Counted from the stretch's first letter, positions 1-5,701 are shown. The stretch: 5,763 bases of DNA from Rickettsia typhi (GCA_945878545.1 CAMCTQ010000082.1:1-5763); one strand, 5' to 3'. Numbers and translations are program-made. Notes: generated by a model from the sequence alone, not told the origin.

Positions 1-1104
1 TCGGTTTTGTCTGGAAATAGAAATTTTGAGGGCAGAATACACCCGCTTGTTCGAGCTAACTACCTTGCATCACCACCACTTGTCGTGGCATATGCTATTG
101 CTGGAACAGTAAATATTGATCTTAGCAAAGATTCGCTTGGATTTGATAAAAATGGTAAACCAGTATATTTAAAGGATATTTGGCCTAGTAATTCAGAGAT
201 TAAATCGTACATTGATTCTTGTATCACGCCTGGTATGTTCAAGAGTAAGTATAGAGATGTGTTTACGGGTGATAAAAACTGGCAAAATATACTTGTGAAA
301 GAAAGTGATACTTATAATTGGAACGCTAGTAGTACTTACATCAATAATCCGCCGTATTTTGAGAATATTGATAAACCGATAAAGGCGTTAAATGATATTA
401 ATAATGCCAAGATACTTGCATTGTTTGGTGATTCAATTACTACAGATCATATTTCCCCAGCTGGTTCAATAAGCAAAACTAGTCCTGCGGCAAAGTTTTT
501 GATGGATAGAGGGATTGCCCCAGCTGGGTTTAATTCTTATGGTGCAAGAAGAGGAAATCACGAAATTATGATGAGAGGAACCTTTGCGAATATTCGCATT
601 AGGAATCATTTATGTAATGGGGTAGAAGGAGGGGTTACTATTAATCATCTTAATGGTCAGCAAATGAGTATCTATGATGCGGCTATGGAATATAAAAATA
701 AATCAATACCTTTGGTAATTTTTGCTGGTAAAGAATACGGAACTGGTTCATCTAGAGATTGGGCGGCAAAAGGAACAAGTTTGCTTGGTGTTAAAGCTGT
801 AATCGCTGAGAGTTTTGAGAGAATCCATCGATCAAACTTGGTAGGAATGGGGGTTTTGCCAATTTCATTTAAAGATGGCAAAAAATGGATGGATCTAAAC
901 TTGAAAGGTGATGAAGAAATTAGTATTCTAGGGATGAGTAATGATATTAAACCTTACCAACCTTTGAAATGTTTAATAAAACACAATAATGGCAAGAATG
1001 AGGCGGTTGATGCTATTATGCAAGTTTATACTGACAATGAGATAGAGTATATAAAACATGGTAGTATACTTGGTGCAGTGTTAAAAAATTTGGCGAGTGA
1101 ATAG
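1..1104 (+). CDS. acnA: Aconitate hydratase A (aconitase), C-terminal part, cut by left edge
   Basis: Aconitase interconverts citrate and isocitrate in the TCA cycle, using a [4Fe-4S] cluster in the cytoplasm. About 367 codons are present, open from the first base, against roughly 890 residues for a whole AcnA. The N-terminal part with the cluster cysteines therefore lies outside the window. The visible part starts at the NRNFEGR motif (bases 16-36), whose two arginines match substrate-binding Arg447 and Arg452 of mitochondrial aconitase. It then passes through the linker to the swivel domain (GDSITTDHISPAGS, about 436-477; NSYGARRGN, about 532-558; RGTFANIRIRN). It includes YGTGSSRDWAAKG (from about 736), whose Ser-Ser-Arg matches catalytic Ser642/Ser643 and Arg644, and ends with ESFERIHRSNLVGMGVLP. 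These features match the AcnA/IRP1 branch rather than AcnB. The TTG at base 7 is internal and is not the start. The stop is TAG at 1102-1104. The frame is intact, so the enzyme is probably functional. Confidence 0.97.
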   Translation, partial: SVLSGNRNFEGRIHPLVRANYLASPPLVVAYAIAGTVNIDLSKDSLGFDKNGKPVYLKDIWPSNSEIKSYIDSCITPGMFKSKYRDVFTGDKNWQNILVKESDTYNWNASSTYINNPPYFENIDKPIKALNDINNAKILALFGDSITTDHISPAGSISKTSPAAKFLMDRGIAPAGFNSYGARRGNHEIMMRGTFANIRIRNHLCNGVEGGVTINHLNGQQMSIYDAAMEYKNKSIPLVIFAGKEYGTGSSRDWAAKGTSLLGVKAVIAESFERIHRSNLVGMGVLPISFKDGKKWMDLNLKGDEEISILGMSNDIKPYQPLKCLIKHNNGKNEAVDAIMQVYTDNEIEYIKHGSILGAVLKNLASE

Positions 1105-1123
1105 TTAAATAGAATTTTCTACC

Positions 1124-1176
1124 TTTATATATCATGCAAACCAAGTTGGTAACATCTAGTTTGTAGGATATATAGA
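1124..1176. repeat. Long imperfect hairpin in the acnA 3' spacer
   Basis: Bases 1124-1141 pair with 1159-1176. Seventeen of 18 positions pair, counting G-T wobbles at 1125/1175 and 1136/1164, and the single mismatch is 1134/1166. The loop is 17 nt (1142-1158) and holds a small ccaa/ttgg self-complement. The structure begins about 20 nt after the acnA stop. No T-run follows on the + strand, so it is not a standard intrinsic terminator. It could be a 3'-end stabiliser, a processing site or an eroded palindromic repeat. Its AT content makes chance pairing easier, but the length is notable. Confidence 0.5.
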
Positions 1177-1210
1177 AAATTATACTTATAGCTTGACTTA
1201 GACAGTAGTG

Positions 1211-1233
1211 AAAAGTTTTTACAAAAAACTTTT
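1211..1233. terminator. Possible weak intrinsic terminator hairpin
   Basis: A perfect 10-bp inverted repeat (aaaagttttt, 3-nt loop aca, aaaaactttt) lies between acnA and the small membrane-protein gene. It has only one G-C pair, and the T-run on its 3' side is merged with the stem (1230-1234), with another TTTTTT at 1245-1250. Position and symmetry fit an AT-rich terminator acting on either strand, but thermodynamic stability would be low. It could equally be an incidental A/T-tract symmetry. Confidence 0.3.
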
Positions 1234-1290
1234 TGAGATCTTGGTTTTTTATGAGAATGTTTTTTTAGAGTGTTTTTTTGTAAGGTATTA

Positions 1291-1647
1291 ATGAGTGAAG
1301 AAATTAAGGAATATTTGCAACCGGGGAAAAAGAATATAATTTTGATTTATATTCTCTTTTTAAGTAGCGTAGCGTTTCCAATTGTGTCTTTGCTAGGTGG
1401 AGCTTTTGCTTATGCTAATAAATCACATAGCAATAAGGTTTGGCAGAGTCACTATTTATTCGCCTTTAGAACCTTTTATATTCTTATAGTAGGGGTTGTT
1501 TTATGGTTAATGATGAATTTAATTTTTATAGCTCCAGTATTATATGTAATAGTGTTGATATGGTCTGTGATGAGAGGTGTATTTGCATTACAGTTTTTAT
1601 TTCAGAATTTACCTCATCCAAATCCATTGACTTTTTGGATTAGATGA
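1291..1647 (+). CDS. Small integral membrane protein, DUF4870/COG3671-like
   Basis: This encodes a 118-residue protein of unknown biochemical function. A short charged N-terminus (residues 1-15) precedes three predicted membrane helices (about 16-41, 61-78 and 79-95). The loop after helix 1 carries GGAFAYANK followed by WQSHYLFAFRT (51-61). Helix 3 ends in IWSVMRG (90-96), and the tail contains PHPNP-TFWI (108-117). From memory of the family, the pattern of an AY-N loop, an H-(Y/F)-F--RT segment, a W--R-G segment and an NP--W tail fits the DUF4870/COG3671 predicted membrane proteins of proteobacteria; no search was run. The ATG at 1291 was chosen over a GTG at 1270 because TAAGG (1281-1285) sits 5 nt before it and the extra seven codons add nothing conserved. 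It ends 55 bp before fliF on the same strand, so co-transcription is possible but no functional link is evident. Confidence 0.8.
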   Translation: MSEEIKEYLQPGKKNIILIYILFLSSVAFPIVSLLGGAFAYANKSHSNKVWQSHYLFAFRTFYILIVGVVLWLMMNLIFIAPVLYVIVLIWSVMRGVFALQFLFQNLPHPNPLTFWIR

Positions 1648-1655
1648 GTATTAAT
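1627..1655 (+). promoter_or_regulatory. Candidate sigma70-type promoter for the flagellar operon
   Basis: TTGACT (1627-1632, 5/6 to the -35 consensus) is followed after 17 nt by ATTAAT (1650-1655, 4/6 to TATAAT). It overlaps the last codons of the membrane-protein gene and would give a leader of about 40 nt before fliF. In DNA this AT-rich such matches arise by chance, so this is a candidate only. Confidence 0.3.
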
Positions 1656-1683
1656 AGTGTTTAATTTCTTGCTTAATTATTTT

Positions 1684-1692
1684 TGATATAAG
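1684..1692 (+). promoter_or_regulatory. Candidate extended -10 element just before fliF
   Basis: TGATATAAG reads as an extended -10 (TG, one base, then TATAAG, 5/6 to TATAAT), without a good -35 at the right distance. Transcription from it would begin around 1698-1700, a few bases before the fliF ATG at 1703. That would give an almost leaderless mRNA, which would fit the lack of a visible Shine-Dalgarno sequence there. Confidence 0.3.
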
Positions 1693-1702
1693 TGTTATTT
1701 AA

Positions 1703-3340
1703 ATGTTTCAGCCTGTAGTTCAATTTTTCAAAGACATGAGTCCAACGAGGCTTGTTGCTTCTGGCATAGCAGTTTTTGCTTTTTTTATGATGTTTGGGAT
1801 CTATGTGGCCAAGGTCGGGACTAGCGAATTTGCTGTTTTGTACTCTGATCTTGAAATACAAGATAGTGCGAAGATAGTTCAAGAACTTGAGCGTCGTAAC
1901 GTAGATTATCAAGCTATTCATGATGGTTCTGTGATTAAGGTTCGTAAGTCAGAAGTTGTTAACATAAGACTTATCTTAGCTCAGGAGGGATTGCCAAATA
2001 GTGGGTCAGTCGTTGGATATGAAATATTTGATAAAGAAGATAGCATTGGTGCAACAAACTTTTCACAAAACATAAAGTTAATAAGAGCGCTTGAAGGTGA
2101 GCTCAGTAGAACTATATCAGCTTTTGAACAAGTGGAAAAAGCTCGTGTTCATTTGGTAATGCCGCAGAGAGAGATTTTTTCCAAAGAAAAAATGGAGCCA
2201 AGAGCTTCTGTGGTACTGAAATTCAAAGGGTCGAAAAGATTGGGAAAAGCGGAAATAGATGCAATAAGCCATCTTGTGGTTACTTCTGTTCCAGGTCTTG
2301 AAATGAAAGGAGTAACGATTGTTGATACAAAAGGTGCAGCTCTTAAAATTGGTTCTTCCGAAGAGTCTTTAGACTTTGGAGGAGGTAAAAACGAAGAAGT
2401 ACGCGTTGCTGCTGAAGAAAGATTAAGACAGATAATTGAGAATTTGCTTGAAAGCACTTTAGGAGCAGGAAAAGTAAGAGCGCGAGTTGCTCTTGAGATG
2501 AATTTTGACAGGGTAGTAACTAATTCAGAGTTATATGATCCTGATAGCTCTGTTGTTAGGTCTGTTCACTCTATTGATGAAAAAGAGCAAACCCCAGTTG
2601 CTAGTGCTGATGCGTCTGACGTGTCAGTTGCTAATAACATTCCTGGTGGGGCCAATGGTGAGGATCCTAAATCAAAATTTGCATTGATTGAAAAAAGTGA
2701 TCAAATAACTAATTATGAAATTTCAAAAACAGTAAAGAATCATATCTCTGAAGCTGGGTCAATCAAAAAGATGTCTATTGGTATTTTAGTTGATGGTCAA
2801 TACAAGCAAAACTTAGATACCAAAGAAATGGACTATACCCCAAGGTCTAAAGAAGATTTAGATAAAATTTATAATTTGGTAAAAATGGCTGTTGGTTTTG
2901 ATGAAGACAGAAGTGATAAATTAGAAGTAATTAACATGAAGTTCTCTTCAGAACTTGAGTCTGATGATAATGATACGGGATGGTTAAAGGAAAATCTGTC
3001 AAGTTTGTTCCAGACCTTGGTATTTGCTATTGTTGTGATGCTTGTTTTGATAACAGTTATAAGACCTATTGCACTTAAAGCGTTTGAAGTTAGAAAACTC
3101 GGGGCTGGGGATCAAGCATATAATGTAGGGTTGAATAATAATTTAGCAGGGTTTAATAATTCAAATTTATCGCCTGAGAATGGAGAGTTTTCGTCTTCTG
3201 ATATGCTAACTGGAGAGTTTCCTACAGCTGAGAAAAAGATAATCTCAGATATTGTGGTTCAAAAGGTCAGTAAGGTAGTAGATGCAAATCCACAAGATTT
3301 AATAAATGTACTTAGAAAATGGCTTAATGAGGGGAATTAA
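1703..3340 (+). CDS. fliF: Flagellar MS-ring protein FliF
   Basis: FliF forms the MS ring in the cytoplasmic membrane, the base on which rotor, export gate and rod assemble. The product is 545 residues, normal for the family (about 530-570). Transmembrane helix 1 spans about 17-38. The periplasmic ring-building (YscJ/FliF-type) region starts at LYSDL (46-50) and includes AQEGLPNSG (from about 93), the ALEGELSRTI segment (about 130-139) and the KARVHLVMP strand. A FliF C-terminal periplasmic domain follows, with a charged, Ser/Asp-rich insert near 285-315. Helix 2 spans about 436-455. After an Asn-rich cytoplasmic linker (about 471-492) comes the tail DANPQDLINVLRKWLNEGN (527-545), which matches the FliG-binding motif (NP-----LR-WL). 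The start gives the usual short N-terminus before helix 1; no Shine-Dalgarno is visible upstream. It is the first gene of the fli operon and its TAA overlaps the fliG ATG. Confidence 0.97.
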   Translation: MFQPVVQFFKDMSPTRLVASGIAVFAFFMMFGIYVAKVGTSEFAVLYSDLEIQDSAKIVQELERRNVDYQAIHDGSVIKVRKSEVVNIRLILAQEGLPNSGSVVGYEIFDKEDSIGATNFSQNIKLIRALEGELSRTISAFEQVEKARVHLVMPQREIFSKEKMEPRASVVLKFKGSKRLGKAEIDAISHLVVTSVPGLEMKGVTIVDTKGAALKIGSSEESLDFGGGKNEEVRVAAEERLRQIIENLLESTLGAGKVRARVALEMNFDRVVTNSELYDPDSSVVRSVHSIDEKEQTPVASADASDVSVANNIPGGANGEDPKSKFALIEKSDQITNYEISKTVKNHISEAGSIKKMSIGILVDGQYKQNLDTKEMDYTPRSKEDLDKIYNLVKMAVGFDEDRSDKLEVINMKFSSELESDDNDTGWLKENLSSLFQTLVFAIVVMLVLITVIRPIALKAFEVRKLGAGDQAYNVGLNNNLAGFNNSNLSPENGEFSSSDMLTGEFPTAEKKIISDIVVQKVSKVVDANPQDLINVLRKWLNEGN

Positions 3341-3342
3341 TG
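3330..3342 (+). promoter_or_regulatory. fliG ribosome binding site and fliF/fliG stop-start overlap
   Basis: AGGGG (3330-3334) inside the last fliF codons lies 5 nt before the fliG ATG (3340-3342). The fliF stop TAA (3338-3340) shares its last base with that ATG (TAATG). This arrangement is typical of translational coupling and would keep the MS-ring protein and its partner FliG in step. Confidence 0.75.
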
Positions 3343-4359
3343 AGTATTTCGGCTAAAGATCTTGCAAAATTAACTGGGGCACAGAAGGTAGCTATAGTAC
3401 TGCTCTCCCTTTCAGATACTGATGCTACAAAGATTTTTTCTTTGATGAGTGAAGATGAGATTGGAGAAATATCTCATGCTATGTCTCATTTAGGTTCTGT
3501 AAGTCCAGATGTAATAGAAGCCGTCTTGTCTCAGCTTAGTAGTGATCTTACTGGTGATTCGATGTTTTTGGGTAATTTACACACTACAGAGAAGTTGCTT
3601 GAGAAGATTTTAGATAAGGATCGTGTTAGTGCTTTAATGGATGAAATAAGGGGTCCTCAAGGGAGAAATACGTGGGAGAAATTAGCAAACGTTAACGAAG
3701 AGCTTCTAGCTCTGTATTTCAGGAATGAACATCCCCAAACGGCGGCGTTAGTATTATCAAAAATTACTCCTGATCATGCAGCTAAGGTGTTGAGCAATTT
3801 GCCAGATAGTTTTGCATTTGAGATTATTTCTAGAATTCTGAACCTTGGTAATGTAAAGAAAGAGGTGCTTGAGAGGGTTGAAAGAATTTTGCGTGCTGAA
3901 TTTATTAGTAGCGCAGGTAAGACACAGAAACACAACAGTTTCGAGATGCTTGCCGAGATTTTCAATAATCTTGATAGAAATAGCGAGAGTAAGTTTATGA
4001 ATATGTTGGAAAACAGCATTCCTGAGGCTGCAGCTAGAATTAAAGATATGATGTTTACGTTTGAAGATTTGATTAAAATTGATTCGAAGGGGATTCAGAG
4101 ACTGCTTCGTGATGTTGAAAAATCTCGTTTAACGCTAGCTTTAAAAGGAGCTTCAGAAGAGTTAAAAAAAGTTTTATTTGCAAGTATGTCGCAAAGAGCT
4201 GCTAAAATTATAGAAGAAGATTTAATGTCTCTTGGCTCTGTAAGAGTCAAGGATGTAGATTCTGCAAGGGCTGATGTTGTTATTGTAGCCAAAGCATTAA
4301 TTGAAAATGGTGAAATTGATGTGTCCTTGAATGCAGATGATGAAGAATTGGTAACATAA
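3340..4359 (+). CDS. fliG: Flagellar motor switch protein FliG
   Basis: FliG is the uppermost C-ring protein. It binds the FliF tail through its N-terminal domain, binds FliM through its middle domain, and interacts with the stator (MotA) through its C-terminal domain to generate torque. The product has 339 residues against about 330-345 in the family. The N-terminal domain shows LTGAQKVAIVLLSL followed by a helical region. The middle domain has the EHPQ signature (130-133), then LVLSKITPDHAAKVLSNLPD. The C-terminal domain carries MFTFEDL (238-244), the charged torque helix IDSKGIQRLLRDVEKSRL, LALKGAS, the MSQRAAKIIEEDL segment and RVKDVDSA. It aligns closely with remembered Thermotoga and E. 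coli FliG sequences. The charged character of the torque helix is retained, so a working rotor is likely. Lying between fliF and fliH is the expected order. Confidence 0.98.
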   Translation: MSISAKDLAKLTGAQKVAIVLLSLSDTDATKIFSLMSEDEIGEISHAMSHLGSVSPDVIEAVLSQLSSDLTGDSMFLGNLHTTEKLLEKILDKDRVSALMDEIRGPQGRNTWEKLANVNEELLALYFRNEHPQTAALVLSKITPDHAAKVLSNLPDSFAFEIISRILNLGNVKKEVLERVERILRAEFISSAGKTQKHNSFEMLAEIFNNLDRNSESKFMNMLENSIPEAAARIKDMMFTFEDLIKIDSKGIQRLLRDVEKSRLTLALKGASEELKKVLFASMSQRAAKIIEEDLMSLGSVRVKDVDSARADVVIVAKALIENGEIDVSLNADDEELVT

Positions 4360-4360
4360 T

Positions 4361-4376
4361 TGGGGTTCTTAATATG
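4361..4376 (+). promoter_or_regulatory. fliH ribosome binding site
   Basis: TGGGG (4361-4365) begins 2 nt after the fliG stop (4357-4359), and the fliH ATG (4374) lies 8 nt after it. The only purine-rich stretch in the 14-bp gap is this G-run, a GGGG core rather than the textbook AGGAGG. It fixes the fliH start at 4374. Confidence 0.55.
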
Positions 4377-5159
4377 GCTTATAAAAAATTTATACTAGAG
4401 GATTTCCCAAGGTCAGCGGTTGTAAACTCTACTGTATACGCTGAAAACACAGATGTAGATAATTTTATAAATGATGTAGTTTCTAAACATCTAAATTCTA
4501 TTGTGGATGAATCAGATGTGTCTTTACCAAATTCGCATCAAGAAAATAAATTTGCTGATTTATCTGAGAAAATGATTGACGAATCTTTGGAAAAGTATAA
4601 CATTAGCGGTACTAATTCATTGGTAGATAACCGTTTGGTTGATATTGATGCAATTAAAAGAGAAGAATACGAAAGAGGTGTTGCAGATACAGTTTTGAAG
4701 TACCAACCTTTACTTGCTGAGGCTTCGTTAGATGTGCAGTTTGCGACATTGTTACAGGAAAAGTTATCTTCTGTTGTTCAGCAGCAAAATATTGATACGC
4801 AAATTGCTAAAGTTTCAGCTGAATCAATATCCGCTATTGCAAAGAAACTACATTTGATTTTGCCAGCAAATTTTGAAGAAATTATTATTGAGGGGTTGGT
4901 TGCTAAGCTTAAGAAGTTTTATAAGGAAGGGCAAATTACTATCACGATACATCCTGATAAATATGAGTTCTGCCAAGAAATTTTGCAATCTGAGTCGATT
5001 CCAGATAAATTTAAAGATAACTTTCATATAATCAAGGATAGTAAAATTGGTTTAGATGATTGTAGTTTAGAATGGCAAGATACTAGGCTTGAGTATAATC
5101 AAGAGCAACTATCAAAAGAAATTGATAAGATAATTGAGCAGTTAAAGACTGCTAGTTAA
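4374..5159 (+). CDS. fliH: Flagellar assembly protein FliH (FlbE-type)
   Basis: FliH is a cytoplasmic regulator of the flagellar type III export ATPase FliI. It holds FliI at the C ring through contact with FliN and is related to peripheral-stalk subunits of F/V-type ATPases. The product has 261 residues. The N-terminal third is acidic and poorly conserved, starting with an aromatic-containing KKFILEDF patch. A charged helical segment follows around EEYERG, resembling the Y--G motif of alphaproteobacterial FliH. The C-terminal domain, about residues 140-255, is the recognisable part: LVAKLKKFYKEGQITITIHPD, then DSKIGLDDCSLEWQDTRLEY with Asp229, Glu233 and Trp234, matching the family's usual (G)DC--EW stretch, and a terminal helix. 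The residue before that Asp is Asp rather than the usual Gly. Identification rests on this C-terminal domain and on position between fliG and fliN. The start is supported by the G-run 8 nt upstream. Confidence 0.88.
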   Translation: MAYKKFILEDFPRSAVVNSTVYAENTDVDNFINDVVSKHLNSIVDESDVSLPNSHQENKFADLSEKMIDESLEKYNISGTNSLVDNRLVDIDAIKREEYERGVADTVLKYQPLLAEASLDVQFATLLQEKLSSVVQQQNIDTQIAKVSAESISAIAKKLHLILPANFEEIIIEGLVAKLKKFYKEGQITITIHPDKYEFCQEILQSESIPDKFKDNFHIIKDSKIGLDDCSLEWQDTRLEYNQEQLSKEIDKIIEQLKTAS

Positions 5160-5166
5160 TAAGTTT

Positions 5167-5179
5167 GGGTAAAAATATG
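5167..5179 (+). promoter_or_regulatory. fliN ribosome binding site deciding the start
   Basis: GGGT (5167-5170) lies 6 nt before ATG 5177-5179. An in-frame TTG at 5165 would overlap this G-run and has no purine-rich site of its own upstream, so the ATG is preferred. The surrounding pattern, TTGGG followed by AT-rich bases and ATATGG, is shared with the fliH start. Confidence 0.5.
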
Positions 5180-5464
5180 GTAGCAAAAGAAGAAAATAAT
5201 AGCGATAGAGTTGAGTTAACATTAGAAGCGCTTTATGATGTTCCTGTCCAAGTTTCTGTTGTTCTTGGCAGTACGACTATGTCATTAAGTAATATTTTAA
5301 AACTTGGTAAGGGCGCTGTTATTGAACTTGAACGCACGGTTGGGGAGCCTATAGATGTTTACGTTAATAATAAGATCGTTGCTAAGGGCGAGATAGTTAT
5401 TGTAGACGATAAGATAGGTGTAACATTAACTGAAGTTATTGCCCAAGAAAAGGATTATAGATAA
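5177..5464 (+). CDS. fliN: Flagellar motor switch protein FliN
   Basis: FliN forms the bottom of the cytoplasmic C ring with FliM, helps set rotation sense and docks FliH for export. The 95-residue product is essentially a single SpoA (FliN/MopA/SpaO) domain with a very short N-terminus; E. coli FliN is about 137 residues, while short forms occur in alphaproteobacteria. Family landmarks are DVPVQVSVVLG (21-31), SLSNILKLGKGAVIEL (36-51), GEPIDVYVNNKIVAKGEIV (56-74) and GVTLTEV (81-87). The last replaces the common GVRITE, so the usual Arg is Thr here. It follows fliH by 17 bp and is the last recognisable flagellar gene in the window; flbD, which follows in Caulobacter, is absent. The ATG at 5177 is preferred to an in-frame TTG at 5165 because of the GGGT site. 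The stop is TAA at 5462-5464. Confidence 0.95.
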   Translation: MVAKEENNSDRVELTLEALYDVPVQVSVVLGSTTMSLSNILKLGKGAVIELERTVGEPIDVYVNNKIVAKGEIVIVDDKIGVTLTEVIAQEKDYR

Positions 5465-5575
5465 TTTTCTGATAGGCTTAAAAACTTAAAAATTGCTAGA
5501 TTTTACCTTCGTTCAGGTATGGAATCTAAAAAGTCAAGTTCGTATCTGTTTACTACTTTGGTTGAAAATGGCTAA
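5465..5575 (+). other. Coding-like tail in the fliN frame; possible gene remnant
   Basis: Immediately after the fliN TAA the same frame stays open for 36 codons to TAA 5573-5575. The peptide includes DRLKNLKIARFYLRSG and ends in LFTTLVENG. It has an amphipathic helical look, and the (K/R)xLxIARFYLxxG plus TLVEN pattern resembles a stretch of BamD/ComL-type TPR lipoproteins. No start codon with a good ribosome site exists: the ATG at 5519 has AGG only 1 nt away. If real it is a fragment, truncated on both sides, or readthrough of fliN. The resemblance is from memory and may be chance. Confidence 0.2.
5477..5492. repeat. Short tandem duplication, CTTAAAAA x2
   Basis: Two exact adjacent 8-bp copies of CTTAAAAA lie just after fliN. 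It is probably a slippage product in A-rich DNA; no function is apparent. Confidence 0.5.
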
Positions 5576-5589
5576 TTGAGTAAACAGAT
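5544..5589. repeat. Perfect 11-bp inverted repeat abutting the palindromic element
   Basis: ATCTGTTTACT (5544-5554) and AGTAAACAGAT (5579-5589) are exact reverse complements separated by 24 nt. The right arm ends at 5589, exactly one base before the palindromic element begins at 5590. There is no T-run after it on either strand, so it is not a plain terminator. It may be a transcript-end structure for the fli operon, a protein binding site, or part of a larger composite repeat. Confidence 0.6.
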
Positions 5590-5701
5590 CGTCATCCCGA
5601 GCTTTTCGCAGAAAAGCGTTGAGGGGATCCGGTCTTTCTCTATGATTTAAGCCAAGCAAGCCTGGATCCTTACATCGGCCTATGACTTCCTCAGGATGAC
5701 G
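5590..5701. repeat. GC-richer palindromic element (CGTCATCC...GGATGACG)
   Basis: The ends CGTCATCCCGA (5590-5600) and TCAGGATGACG (5691-5701) are reverse complements at 10 of 11 positions. A second symmetric pair is formed by GGATCC at 5625-5630 and 5664-5669, each with a near-symmetrical flank (GGATCCGG and CCTGGATCC). A perfect sub-hairpin lies in the left arm (GCTTTTC, loop GCA, GAAAAGC; 5601-5617). I count 57 G/C in 112 bases, clearly above the surrounding sequence. The architecture (CGTCAT ends, inner ATCC/GGAT core, arm-specific side hairpins) resembles Rickettsia-type palindromic elements and MITE-like repeats of intracellular alphaproteobacteria. No coding capacity for a transposase is present. 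TTTTT follows at 5702-5706, so it could also end fli transcription. Confidence 0.75.

Noticed and set aside
7..9. TTG as a start codon for the aconitase fragment
   Set aside because: The frame is open to base 1 and the codons before it (SV before LSGNRNFEGR) are part of the conserved aconitase sequence; the gene is simply cut by the window edge.
1193..1221. TTGACT (1193-1198) as a promoter for the membrane-protein gene
   Set aside because: At the right distance (1216-1221) there is only TTTTTA, and this falls within the hairpin; TATACT at 1181-1186 lacks a matching -35. No promoter for this gene could be settled.
1270..1290. GTG at 1270 as the start of the small membrane protein
   Set aside because: The ATG at 1291 has TAAGG 5 nt upstream, and the seven extra residues are not expected in the family.
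1673..1921. Antisense open frame over the start of fliF (82 codons)
   Set aside because: It lies opposite a well-supported gene and its translation shows no recognisable domain; the same holds for antisense frames at 60-242, 672-881, 2149-2457, 3774-4019 and 4095-4292.
5165..5176. TTG at 5165 as the fliN start
   Set aside because: It would overlap the GGGT site that serves ATG 5177, has no ribosome site of its own and adds only four unconserved residues.
5487..5505. TAAAA...TTTTA symmetry as a fliN terminator
   Set aside because: The stem is only about 5 A-T pairs with a mismatched loop and no distinct T-run; too weak to call.
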